Below, one piece after another: positions 53,932 through 63,313 of a DNA stretch of 64,000 nt (position 1 is its first letter; each line of letters starts with the position of its first letter). The DNA lies in NCBI RefSeq assembly GCF_016429015.1, contig NZ_JAELTU010000010.1, positions 1-64,000 on the forward strand, written 5' to 3'. The notes below the pieces were generated by a model, which did no database searches, was not told the DNA's origin, and saw only the letters and a list, made by a program, of their open reading frames with translations. The DNA comes from Rhizobium sp. ASV20 (lineage in GTDB: Bacteria > Pseudomonadota > Alphaproteobacteria > Rhizobiales > Rhizobiaceae). A program made the translations under genes and the position numbers.

Positions 53932-54716
<785 letters not shown>

Positions 54717-54770
54717 GTCTTTTCTCGAACGTTAGACGCCGGCGCAGTAAGCACGCCAGCGTCAGGAGGA

Positions 54771-55784
54771 TCAGTTGCTCGCACTTACAAGTGCATCGGC
54801 AGTGACGAAGGCGCCGTAGTTCGGCAGAACGTCCGAAACCTTGCCCTGGCTGTTCAGGAAGGTGGCGGTGTCCTTGAGGATTTTCGCCGCTCCGGACTTG
54901 TCGCCGCCACCAAGCCAATCGGCCGATGCCTGCACATCGGGGGTCAGCAGCGTAAGGTTCTTGAGCGCCGCCGCCTGCTGATCCGCCGTGCCGCCAAGCA
55001 GCTTGGCAAGCGCTTTTGCGTTGTCGCTATCCGGTCCCCAGGCCGCCTTGTCCGCGGCGAAAGAGGCATAGTACTTGCTGATAACAGAGGCGTAGGCCTT
55101 CAAAAATTGCGGATTGTCGGCAGCGAATTTCGACGTTGCCACCCAGGCGGAAAAGGTTGGTGCGCCCTTGTCGGCGACATCCTTGGAGGTGACGAGCACC
55201 TTGCCGCCTTTCTTCAATTCGCTCAGCGCCGGATCCCAGACGAAACCGCCATCGATATCGCCGCGATTGTAGCTGGCGACGATTTCGGGCTGCGGGATGG
55301 CGAAGACCTGCACGTCCTTCTCCGTGAGGCCTAGTGACTTGATGAGCGCGAGCAGCTGATAGTGGTCGGTCGAAACGGGCGCTGCGGCGAGCTTCTTGCC
55401 CTTCAGATCGGCAAGCGTGTTGATGCCGGAACCATTGCGCACCACCAGCGCCTCATCGATGCCGGAGATTGATGAGAGGTAGAAGGCCTTGACGTCAAGA
55501 CCTCGCGATGCGGCCGCTGCAAACGGGCTCGAACCGACATAGCCGATCTGGACATCGCCCGATGCGATGGCGGCAAAGATCTCCGCGCCCGAGTTGAACT
55601 TGCGGAAGTCGATCTTATAGCCGGTCTCTTTGGCGAAATCGCCGTTGGCGATGGCGACGGAGGACGGCAGGGCATCGGTCTGATAGCCGACGACGACCTC
55701 TTTATCGGCCGCCTTTGCGGCGACCGCCATCGAGATGCTCGCGAGACCGAAGGCGGCCGCGGCGACGAGCTGCTGGAATTTCAT
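54771..55784 (-). CDS. ssuA: Aliphatic sulfonate/taurine-type substrate-binding protein (SsuA/TauA family)
   Basis: 337 residues with a signal peptide (about 1-25, ending AKAAD) and the NMT1/OpuAC-like fold of SsuA/TauA proteins (GYQTDALPSSVAIANGDFAKETGY, YVGSSPFAAAASRG). First gene of the leftward operon. The perfect palindrome TTATAG-A-CTATAA lies about 105 bases upstream. Taurine and alkanesulfonates are the leading ligands; TauD is absent while an SsuD-like enzyme is present, which favours alkanesulfonates. Confidence 0.88.
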   Translation of the reverse strand: MKFQQLVAAAAFGLASISMAVAAKAADKEVVVGYQTDALPSSVAIANGDFAKETGYKIDFRKFNSGAEIFAAIASGDVQIGYVGSSPFAAAASRGLDVKAFYLSSISGIDEALVVRNGSGINTLADLKGKKLAAAPVSTDHYQLLALIKSLGLTEKDVQVFAIPQPEIVASYNRGDIDGGFVWDPALSELKKGGKVLVTSKDVADKGAPTFSAWVATSKFAADNPQFLKAYASVISKYYASFAADKAAWGPDSDNAKALAKLLGGTADQQAAALKNLTLLTPDVQASADWLGGGDKSGAAKILKDTATFLNSQGKVSDVLPNYGAFVTADALVSASN

Positions 55785-56109
55785 ATCTGTCCCCTTTGCC
55801 GGATATCAATTTCCGGCGGTTGCCTGACTTCAATGGACGAAGCCTAACGAAAAGAACGGGGTGGCTGATAGAAATAACAAACTATTTTTATAGACTATAA
55901 AGGGAATGGTTTGTCTAAATTGATGTCCGCAGCGGAGTCAGCGCATTTTGAATGCATGGAATGTCGGATGGAACGAAAGCAAGACGCTTGCTCGAATGCG
56001 GTGCCGGACGTCTTTCGAGCGCTCTGCTTCGGTAGGCCACAGGCCTCCCGACTGTCACCCGTCAACTCTGCATGAATAGCTCAGAAAAATCGCAATGGCG
56101 TGGCGGACG
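55785..56109. other. 325-base gap holding the sulfonate operon promoter
   Basis: The gap separates two leftward genes. Its first 120 bases are AT-rich around the palindrome at 55888-55900 and are the likely promoter region of the sulfonate operon. The rest has no open frame or structure that I can support. Confidence 0.5.
55888..55900. promoter_or_regulatory. Perfect palindrome TTATAG-A-CTATAA upstream of the sulfonate operon
   Basis: Six-base perfect arms around one central A, about 105 bases before the ssuA-type start. Near copies stand upstream of the sfnB-like gene (4463-4475) and of the S-alkylcysteine-type operon (57197-57209, 15-base context TTTTTATAGAyTATA shared). A candidate operator for a sulfur-starvation regulator; part of it could also act as a -10 element. 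Confidence 0.5.
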
Positions 56110-56919
56110 TCAAAGCTGGCACTTGGGATCGATCATGTCCTCTGCAGATCCGCGGGATTTGTTCTCTCCCATTATTCTTGCCAGAACATAGAAACCGCGC
56201 TGACCGTCCGGAGATGTCGCGCTGAAAACGCCAACGACGACGTTCTCCATGTCTGAGCGGGCTCCTTCCAAACCGTCTGCGACGAGCTTTAACGGGTTCA
56301 GATTAGTGAGGTCGTCAGCCTTGTGGAAGAGAGCCCACCAACCGGCTCTGGTCTTCAGGCTCGTAAAGCTGTCGCTTCCTATTTCGGTGGCATGTGTCTT
56401 CAAGAGCGCGCGAAAGCGGGGCGTCTCGCACCCCATGTGGATATGGAGCCGATCCTGCGTGCGCCAATTGGCGGCGTTTATCGCCAGCGCAAAACGCTGC
56501 GTCGCAGACTTGTCCGTACGCAGGCCGATACCGGCCGATTGCTCCCGCCACGCGTCGTCAAAATAGTTCGGCGCCTCTGCTGTCAGAAGGCGAGGGTCTT
56601 CTATCCCGGATACGTCGGCCAGCGGCGCAAGGATCGTTCTTTCCTTGTCTGTCGGCTCCCGCAATACAGCGTAGGACGACAACGGGTCCTGCGCCTGGAC
56701 GACTTTGAGGCAGGGATATGGCGACCCCGTCAGCGAGGAGTTGATCTCGCAGGTTCTGACGACCAGCCCTAAAGCGGAACGGCTGACGAAGGAGCTCATG
56801 ACGATGACCGCGACAGCGAGAAAGCCAATGAGAACCACAGGACGATATTTCATGCGCGACTTCGTATCTCTGCTGACAAGCCAATCATTTGCGGCGATCT
56901 GTTCCATATCATAGCCCAC
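56110..56919 (-). CDS. cdh: CDP-diacylglycerol pyrophosphatase (Cdh family)
   Basis: 269 residues. A membrane anchor spans residues 24-44; the rest faces the periplasm. The HIT-like catalytic motif H159-I-H161-M-G-C164 and the segment NYFDDAWREQ..FALAINAANWRTQDRLHIH match the E. coli CDP-diglyceride hydrolase Cdh, as does the SPYPCLKV cysteine near residue 70. It splits CDP-diacylglycerol into CMP and phosphatidate. Start ATG 56919 has AAGG six bases upstream; ATGs at 56907 and 56853 are alternatives. Not obviously linked to the sulfur operons on either side. Confidence 0.85.
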   Translation of the reverse strand: MGYDMEQIAANDWLVSRDTKSRMKYRPVVLIGFLAVAVIVMSSFVSRSALGLVVRTCEINSSLTGSPYPCLKVVQAQDPLSSYAVLREPTDKERTILAPLADVSGIEDPRLLTAEAPNYFDDAWREQSAGIGLRTDKSATQRFALAINAANWRTQDRLHIHMGCETPRFRALLKTHATEIGSDSFTSLKTRAGWWALFHKADDLTNLNPLKLVADGLEGARSDMENVVVGVFSATSPDGQRGFYVLARIMGENKSRGSAEDMIDPKCQL

Positions 56920-57253
56920 CTTAGTTCCTTTGCGATAGACGCAGAAGAGCCGTGGATCTCGATATCAGGCGGAGATCTCCATTGCGGTTCGCGGAATCTT
57001 GATAGTTCCCGAAGCCCTGTTCGGGAAATCGGCTAGCTAACGCTTGTGGCATTTTTAAAGCGCAAGTCGTCGGCGCGCCTGCAATCGCTCCTCATGTCGC
57101 AGCCGCTTCGCCATCATATGATGAAATGCTTATTTTTTTCGCATTGGATGGCAGAAAGAGAAAGCCGTTTCTTAAATTCCTTAAAATCTATGCTTTTTAT
57201 AGATTATAGCTTTGGTGGTCGGCATCGAGGCAATTATGGATGAATGAAACGGC
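56920..57253. other. 334-base divergent promoter gap
   Basis: Lies between the leftward cdh gene and the rightward monooxygenase operon. The right end is AT-rich and carries the box at 57197-57209, 45 bases before the first gene. A 65-codon frame at 57046-57243 has no ribosome site and odd composition, and I do not call it. Confidence 0.5.
57197..57209. promoter_or_regulatory. Candidate sulfur-gene operator, TTATAG-A-TTATAG
   Basis: Shares the 15-base context TTTTTATAGAyTATA with the palindrome before the sulfonate operon (55885-55899), 14 of 15 bases identical. It stands 45 bases before the first gene of the rightward operon. Confidence 0.42.
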
Positions 57254-58246
57254 ATGTCCTATCTTCTCAGCCTTCTCGACAAGAGCCCTATTGAGCAGGG
57301 GCTTAGCGCCGCCGATGCTCTGAGCGCGACCACCCGATTGGCCGTCAGAGCCGAAGAGCTCGGCTATCATCGCTTCTGGGTCGCCGAACATCACAATATG
57401 GCGAACCTGGCAAGCTCGGCACCGGAGGTGCTGATTGCCTATCTCGTCGCCAGAACCTCGAAGATCCGTATCGGTTCGGGCGGCGTCATGCTGCAGCACT
57501 ACAGCGCCTACAAGGTCGCCGAAGCGTTCAATCTTCTGGCCTCGCTCGCGCCTGGACGTATCGATCTTGGTGTTGGCAAGGCGCCAGGCGGCTTTCCGCT
57601 GTCGACGCGGGCACTTCAAGTCGCCATCGATCCGGAAAAGAAGCCGAGTTTTGCCGAGCAGCTATCCGATCTGAACGGCTATCTCGCCGCCGAACCCCGG
57701 TCCGAAGGTGCCTTGGCGACCCCGTTTCCTCCTCGCGCGGCGGAGCGCTTCCTCCTTGGCGCAAGTGTCGAGAGTGCGGAGCTTGCCGCGGACAAGGGCT
57801 GGACGCTGGTTTTTGCCGGTCATCTGAACGGCGATCCTGAAAACCTGCGCAAGACCTTCGAGGCTTACGGGCGGGCGACTGGCGGCAAGGTTCCGATCCT
57901 GGCGCTCGCAGCCTTTGCGGCCGAAAGCGAGGCTCATGCCCGTGAACGTGTCGGCCAGCTTCGTATCGTCAAGCTTTTCCTGCCCAACGGTCAGAGCGTC
58001 AATGTCGGAAGCCAGGAACAGGCGGCGGAATTTGCCCGCCAGGCGGGTGTCACCGACTACCGCACAGAAGAGAAGGTGCCGAGCGTCCTGCATGGCACGG
58101 CTGCCCAAATTCGCGCCGAACTCGACGCGCTGCATAGAAGCTACGGCGTTGAGGAGTTCGTACTCGACACACCGGCGCTGGCGGCCGCCGAGCGGCTCGC
58201 CTCGATCGAACTACTCGCCAAAGAACGCCTTTCCCTCGTTGCCTGA
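57254..58246 (+). CDS. LLM flavin-dependent monooxygenase, MsnO8/CmoO type
   Basis: 330 residues of the luciferase-like superfamily, in the group annotated MsnO8 (opening SYLLSLLDKSPIEQG, then YHRFWVAEHHNMANLASSAPEV and GRIDLGVGKAPGG). Bacillus YtmO/CmoO, part of an S-alkylcysteine degradation operon, is of this type. First gene of a rightward operon with a second monooxygenase, deacylase, acetyltransferase and amino acid importer. It probably oxygenates an N-acetylated S-alkylcysteine; that is inference from context. Confidence 0.85.
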   Translation: MSYLLSLLDKSPIEQGLSAADALSATTRLAVRAEELGYHRFWVAEHHNMANLASSAPEVLIAYLVARTSKIRIGSGGVMLQHYSAYKVAEAFNLLASLAPGRIDLGVGKAPGGFPLSTRALQVAIDPEKKPSFAEQLSDLNGYLAAEPRSEGALATPFPPRAAERFLLGASVESAELAADKGWTLVFAGHLNGDPENLRKTFEAYGRATGGKVPILALAAFAAESEAHARERVGQLRIVKLFLPNGQSVNVGSQEQAAEFARQAGVTDYRTEEKVPSVLHGTAAQIRAELDALHRSYGVEEFVLDTPALAAAERLASIELLAKERLSLVA

Positions 58247-58270
58247 ACGGCTGTCCCAGGAGGATCAATC

Positions 58271-59620
58271 ATGGCTCAGAAACACGTCACTTTCGGTATC
58301 ATGCTGCAAGGGCCAGGCGGCCATATGAACGCCTGGAAGCACCCGAGTGTCCCGGCCGATGCCAGCACAAATCTCAACTTTTTCGTCAAGACGGCCCGCA
58401 AGGCCGAGGAGGCCGGCGTCGCCTTCGCCTTTGTTGCAGACGGTCTCTATATCAATGAACAGTCGATCCCGCATTTCCTCAATCGGTTCGAGCCACTGAC
58501 GATCCTTTCGGCGCTTGCCGCCTACACGACGAAGCTCGGTCTGGTTGGTACGGTCTCGACGTCCTACAGCGATCCCTTCACCATCGCCCGCCAGTTCGCC
58601 TCGCTCGATCTCATCAGCGGTGGCCGTGCGGGCTGGAATGCCGTGACGTCGCCACTTGAAGGATCCGGCCGCAACTATAGCCGCGAGCATCCCGAGCATG
58701 AGTTGCGCTACGAGATCGCCGATGAATATCTCGATGCGACCAAGGGCCTGTGGGATTCCTGGGATGACGATGCCTTCGTGCGCGACCGTGAAGCGGGTGT
58801 CTATGCCGACAAGACCAAACTGCACCGTCTGAACCACAAGGGTCGCTTCTTCCGCATCGAGGGACCTCTTAATATCGGCCGTTCCAAGCAGGGGCAGCCG
58901 GTGGTGTTCCAGGCCGGTGCCTCCGATTCCGGCATCCGGCTCGCCGGCAAGCACGCCGATGCGGTCTTCACCAATGGAGGGCCGCTCGATGAGGCCAAGG
59001 TTTTCTATAAGCAGGTGAAGCAGAGCGCGATCGCGCATGGACGCAGTGCTGCGGACGTCGGCATCTTCCCGGGCATTGGTCCCATTGTCGGCGCGACACA
59101 GGAGGAAGCGGACGCCAAGCATCGCAAAATCCGCGATCTCGTAACGATTGATGAGGCACTCGCTTATCTCGGCCGCTTCTTCGATCATCATGATTTCAGC
59201 GTCTATCCGCTGGACGAGCAGTTTCCCGATCTCGGCGACATTGGTCGCAACAACTTCCGCGCCACCACCGATCGCATCAAAAAGACGGCCCAGGAAAAGG
59301 GGCTCACGCTGCGGGAGGTCGCGCTTGACGCGGCAACGCCGCGTACCTCTTTCATCGGAACGGCCGAACATATCGCAGACGAGATCATTCGCTGGGTTGA
59401 TCAGGAGGGGGCCGACGGCTTCATTCTCGGCTTCCCTGTCATCGGCGAGGGCTTCGACGACTTCGCCAAACATGTTCTGCCGATCCTGACAAGTCGTGGC
59501 TATTTCGATCCCGTGCTGAAGGGCGACACGCTGCGCGATCACCTTGGCCTGCCGTTCCGGGAAAGCCGCCATGCCGCGGATGCCGATCATGCCGAACCCG
59601 CAAGGGCCGTTGGCGCCTGA
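58271..59620 (+). CDS. NtaA/SnaA/DszA family FMN-dependent monooxygenase, YxeK-like
   Basis: 449 residues of the NtaA/DszA family (FGIMLQGPGGHMNAWKHPSVPADAS, AGWNAVTSPLEGSGRNYSREHPEHELRYEIADEY in parts, VFQAGASDSGIRLAGKHADAVFT). Bacillus YxeK is in this family and oxidises N-acetyl-S-(2-succino)cysteine, releasing N-acetylcysteine. Here the neighbouring genes match the other yxe functions, so the same or a similar substrate is likely. Strong ribosome site (AGGAGG) before ATG 58271, 25 bases after the previous gene. Confidence 0.88.
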   Translation: MAQKHVTFGIMLQGPGGHMNAWKHPSVPADASTNLNFFVKTARKAEEAGVAFAFVADGLYINEQSIPHFLNRFEPLTILSALAAYTTKLGLVGTVSTSYSDPFTIARQFASLDLISGGRAGWNAVTSPLEGSGRNYSREHPEHELRYEIADEYLDATKGLWDSWDDDAFVRDREAGVYADKTKLHRLNHKGRFFRIEGPLNIGRSKQGQPVVFQAGASDSGIRLAGKHADAVFTNGGPLDEAKVFYKQVKQSAIAHGRSAADVGIFPGIGPIVGATQEEADAKHRKIRDLVTIDEALAYLGRFFDHHDFSVYPLDEQFPDLGDIGRNNFRATTDRIKKTAQEKGLTLREVALDAATPRTSFIGTAEHIADEIIRWVDQEGADGFILGFPVIGEGFDDFAKHVLPILTSRGYFDPVLKGDTLRDHLGLPFRESRHAADADHAEPARAVGA

Positions 59621-59636
59621 GCCGGGATGGATCACC

Positions 59637-60836
59637 ATGAACGCCATCGTTAAACCTGCCTTGCTCAACGATCCCGTCGAAAGAGGAATTGCCACCTATC
59701 TCGACGAAATCATCGCGCTGAGGCATGACCTGCATCAGTATCCTGAGCTCGCCTTTCAGGAGCATCGCACCTCCAAGAAGGTTGCCGCGCTTCTCGCAGA
59801 CTGGGGTTATGAGGTTGCAGCAGGAATCGCAGGAACCGGCGTCGTCGCGACCCTCAGGCGGGGCGATGGGCAGCGCAGCATCGGCATCCGTGCCGACATG
59901 GATGCGCTGCCCATTGAGGAGGCAACGGGGCTCGACTATGCCAGCAGCAATCCCGGTGTCATGCACGCCTGCGGGCATGATGGGCACACGTCCATCCTGC
60001 TCGCCGCCGCCCGCTACCTCGCCGAGAACGGCAATTTCAGCGGTACGCTTCGGCTGATTTTCCAGCCCGCAGAAGAGATTGGTGCCGGCGCCCGCAAGAT
60101 GCTGTCGGAAGGCCTCTTCGAACGCTTTCCGGTCGACGCCGTCTTCGGCCTTCACAATTGGCCGGGAGTTCCAACGGGACAGTTCGGCTTCGTCGTCGGT
60201 CCCGCTATGGCTTCCGTCGACCAGGCGGTTATCAAAATCGTTGGCAAAGGCGGTCACGGCGCCGAGCCGCATCGAGCAGTGGACCCGGTCCTGGCCTCGG
60301 CGTCCTTCATCACTGCGCTCCAAAGCGTGGTTTCGCGCAACATCGACCCGCAGGACATGGCGGTTGCCACAGTCGGCTCCATTCACGCCGGCTCCGCATC
60401 GAATGTCATTCCTGAAAGCGTCGAGATGAAGCTCACCATGCGCGCTTTCAGCGAAGGCGTGCGTGCAAAGCTTCAGGAGCGCATACCGGCCCTTGCCCGT
60501 GCGCAGGCCGAAAGCTTCGGCGCGGAGGCGGACGTCAATTATCGCCTGGGCTTTCCCGCGCTGGTCAACCATGCGGGCGAAACGGATTTTGCCAGGAACG
60601 TTGCCGTGAGCGCGCTTGGGCCTGCAGCACTGGCCGCCGATTTTCGCCCGCGTACCGCCAGCGAGGATTTTGCCTTCATGCTGGAGGCGAAACCCGGCAG
60701 CTATCTCTTCGTTGGCAATGGCGACAGTGCGCCGCTGCACAGCGCCCAATACAATTTCAACGACGCCATCATCGCGCCCGCTGCTCGCTACTGGGTACGG
60801 CTCGCCGAAACTTTCCTCGCGGATGACAACAGGTGA
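59637..60836 (+). CDS. M20 family amidohydrolase/deacylase, YxeP-like
   Basis: 399 residues of peptidase family M20D. Metal and catalytic segments visible: GIRADMDALPIEE, MHACGHDGHTS, FQPAEEIGAGA and the late ASEDFAFML. These enzymes remove N-acyl groups from amino acids; in the Bacillus yxe pathway the homologue frees cysteine from N-acetylcysteine. The start at 59637 follows 17 bases after the upstream stop; the longer frame from 59544 lies inside the preceding gene. Confidence 0.88.
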   Translation: MNAIVKPALLNDPVERGIATYLDEIIALRHDLHQYPELAFQEHRTSKKVAALLADWGYEVAAGIAGTGVVATLRRGDGQRSIGIRADMDALPIEEATGLDYASSNPGVMHACGHDGHTSILLAAARYLAENGNFSGTLRLIFQPAEEIGAGARKMLSEGLFERFPVDAVFGLHNWPGVPTGQFGFVVGPAMASVDQAVIKIVGKGGHGAEPHRAVDPVLASASFITALQSVVSRNIDPQDMAVATVGSIHAGSASNVIPESVEMKLTMRAFSEGVRAKLQERIPALARAQAESFGAEADVNYRLGFPALVNHAGETDFARNVAVSALGPAALAADFRPRTASEDFAFMLEAKPGSYLFVGNGDSAPLHSAQYNFNDAIIAPAARYWVRLAETFLADDNR

Positions 60837-60844
60837 CGAACGAC

Positions 60845-61396
60845 ATGAGCGACACATTTCTCTACACGAACACGCTGGATCCGCGCGCCAAGCCGCTGAT
60901 CGATGAGCTGATTTTCGAATATGACAGCCGCTATGGCACCTATTTCAACGCGGAAGGCGCTGCTGCCGAGTTGAACCGGTATCCGCCGGAGGCCTTTGCG
61001 CCCCCGCACGGCAATTTCCTGCTTCTGCTGCGCGATGGCGAAACGATCGGCGGCGGGGCCTTCAAGCACTATGACGACCGAACCGCAGAGTTCAAACGGA
61101 TCTGGACGCGACACGATCTGCGGCGCCAGGGGCTGGCGCGCAAGCTCCTCGTGGAACTGGAGCTTCAAGCTGCGCGGCAGGGCTACCAACGCATCTACCT
61201 GACGACAGGCTTCCGCCAGCCAGAGGCAGTCGGTCTCTATCTGAACAATGGCTACACCGCACTCTTCGACACGTCGGTCGACCCGGAAATCTACAGGAGC
61301 CTGCCTTTCGAAAAAGATGTCAGCCAGTTGGCACGGTTCCATCCCCTCGAAACTTCCGGGGCGCAACACCAGCGGCTGGCCGTCGCCGGACGGTAA
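60845..61396 (+). CDS. GNAT family N-acetyltransferase, YxeL-like
   Basis: 183 residues with the acetyl-CoA-binding pattern RHDLRRQGLARKLLVELEL and the later YLTTGFRQPEAVGLYLNNGY. In the Bacillus operon the matching enzyme acetylates the amino group of the S-alkylated cysteine before oxygenation. ATG 60845 has AGGTGA eight bases upstream; a GTG at 60833 that overlaps the previous stop codon is an alternative start. Confidence 0.85.
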   Translation: MSDTFLYTNTLDPRAKPLIDELIFEYDSRYGTYFNAEGAAAELNRYPPEAFAPPHGNFLLLLRDGETIGGGAFKHYDDRTAEFKRIWTRHDLRRQGLARKLLVELELQAARQGYQRIYLTTGFRQPEAVGLYLNNGYTALFDTSVDPEIYRSLPFEKDVSQLARFHPLETSGAQHQRLAVAGR

Positions 61397-61435
61397 CGAC
61401 GAACGAAGCAACGACAATCACAAGGGGCATGCATT

Positions 61436-63220
61436 ATGGCACTGACGACGGATTTCGCGGGCATCGATCCCGCGACCGCAGCAAGCGAGACGAAGACGGA
61501 TTATGCGCGCTATCGCATCGTGCCGGCGCGGCATCTCGGACGCACCGTGGGGACGATCTTCGCGGTGCTCGTTCTCACCGTCGTTCTCTATTCCACCTTC
61601 ACCAATCCCCGCTGGGGATGGGGCGTGTTTGCCGAGTGGTTCTTCGCCGAACCCGTGCTTGTGGGTCTGGGAAGAACCTTGCTCCTGACGGCGCTTGCCG
61701 CCGTCTCCGGTTCTATCCTTGGCACTGCTTTGGCCCTGGCGCGCGTATCGAAATCGCCGCTGCTGGCCAGTCTTTCCTGGGGCTATATCTGGCTGCTGCG
61801 CTCGATCCCGATGATCGTCCTGCTGCTGGTGCTGAACAATCTGGGTTATCTCTACGAAACGATCACAATCGGCGTCCCCTTTACCGATAAGGTGCTGTTC
61901 GACTATCCGACGACCCAGCTCCTGACGCCGTTTGCAGCCGCGTTCCTCGGGCTGACGCTCAACCAGTCGGCCTTTTTCGCCGAGATCGTGCGTGGCGGCA
62001 TTCTTTCCGTCGATCAGGGGCAGTTGGAAGCGGCCGCTGCGCTCGGCCTGCCGCGCCGGCGTCAGGCATTTCGCATCGTACTGCCGCAGGCCATGCGTTC
62101 CATCCTACCGACAGGTTTCAACGAACTCATCGGCCTCGCCAAAAGCACATCCATGGTCTACGTGCTGGCCCTGCCGGAGCTCTTCTATACAGTGCAGGTC
62201 ATCTATCGCCGAAATCTGGAAGTGATCCCGCTGCTGATGGTGGCGACGGTCTGGTATCTCGTCATCATGACGGTCCTGTCGGTCATCCAGCATTATATCG
62301 AGCGCTATTTTTCCAAGGGCGCCGTGCGTAATCCTACGCCATTGCCCTTCCAGGCGTTCTTCCAGCGCTTACGCCGGCCGCTTCCGGTTGCTGTCGCCAA
62401 CGCCGGTGCAAACAAGAGAACGATGGCAACCTTTCGCGGAACGACCGATCTATACGCCAAGGGTGGAGCGGTTCGCATCCACGGCATATCGAAAAGCTTC
62501 GGCACGCTGAAGGTTCTCGACAATATCGAACTTAGTTTGCCGGCCGGCAGCGTCACGGCCATCATCGGTCCATCCGGTTCGGGCAAATCGACGCTGCTGC
62601 GCTCCATCAATCATCTCGAACGTGTCGACAGCGGCTTCATCTCGGTTGATGGCGAGCTCGTCGGCTACACGCAGAAGGGCGAAGTGCTCTACGAGCTGAA
62701 GGAGAAGGACATCCTGAAGCGGCGGACCGATATTGGCATGGTCTTCCAGAGCTTCAATCTCTTCCCGCATCTGACCGTTCTGGAAAATCTCATCGAAGCG
62801 CCGATACAGGTCCGTGGTGCGAGCAGGGAAGAGGCTATTGGCTTCGCGCAGGAGCTGCTCGCCCGTGTCGGTCTCAGCGACAAGGTCGATGCCTATCCCC
62901 GTCAGCTTTCCGGCGGCCAGCAACAACGTGTCGCGATTGCCCGCGCTCTGGCGCTCCGGCCAAAGGTCCTGCTTTTCGACGAGCCGACCTCGGCCCTCGA
63001 TCCCGAACTGGTCGGCGAGGTGCTCGACGTGATCAAGGAGCTTGCCCGCACCGGGACGACACTCGTCATCGTCACCCACGAAATCGGCTTTGCCCGTGAA
63101 GTCGCCGATACGGTTGTCTTTATGGAAGGTGGCCATGTGATCGAAACCGGGGTGCCCGCGCAGCTCCTCAACGATCCGAGACATTCGCGGACGCGAGCAT
63201 TCCTCGCCAAGGTTCTCTAG
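61436..63220 (+). CDS. Fused amino acid ABC transporter permease and ATP-binding protein
   Basis: 594 residues. Residues 1-310 are a His/Glu/Gln-type permease (FLGLTLNQSAFFAEIVRGGI, EAAAALGLPRRRQAFRIVLPQAMR). Residues about 335-594 are the ATPase (Walker A GPSGSGKST, signature LSGGQQQRVAIARAL, Walker B VLLFDEPTSALD). In most bacteria these are two genes, as yxeN and yxeO. It takes up a polar amino acid derivative, here probably an S-substituted cysteine, with the binding protein encoded next. Confidence 0.9.
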   Translation: MALTTDFAGIDPATAASETKTDYARYRIVPARHLGRTVGTIFAVLVLTVVLYSTFTNPRWGWGVFAEWFFAEPVLVGLGRTLLLTALAAVSGSILGTALALARVSKSPLLASLSWGYIWLLRSIPMIVLLLVLNNLGYLYETITIGVPFTDKVLFDYPTTQLLTPFAAAFLGLTLNQSAFFAEIVRGGILSVDQGQLEAAAALGLPRRRQAFRIVLPQAMRSILPTGFNELIGLAKSTSMVYVLALPELFYTVQVIYRRNLEVIPLLMVATVWYLVIMTVLSVIQHYIERYFSKGAVRNPTPLPFQAFFQRLRRPLPVAVANAGANKRTMATFRGTTDLYAKGGAVRIHGISKSFGTLKVLDNIELSLPAGSVTAIIGPSGSGKSTLLRSINHLERVDSGFISVDGELVGYTQKGEVLYELKEKDILKRRTDIGMVFQSFNLFPHLTVLENLIEAPIQVRGASREEAIGFAQELLARVGLSDKVDAYPRQLSGGQQQRVAIARALALRPKVLLFDEPTSALDPELVGEVLDVIKELARTGTTLVIVTHEIGFAREVADTVVFMEGGHVIETGVPAQLLNDPRHSRTRAFLAKVL

Positions 63221-63313
63221 CAATCCCAGGCTGGTGAAGACAATGCCGAGCCCCGTCGGCTTTCGGGAAACAGTAAGATCAACAACAACCTAAAGATGAA
63301 ATGGAGAAGGGAC

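Noticed and set aside
58265..60857. Two leftward frames (476 and 472 codons) antisense to the YxeK-like and M20 genes
   Set aside because: The rightward genes have strong motifs, ribosome sites and operon packing; the antisense frames have none of these.
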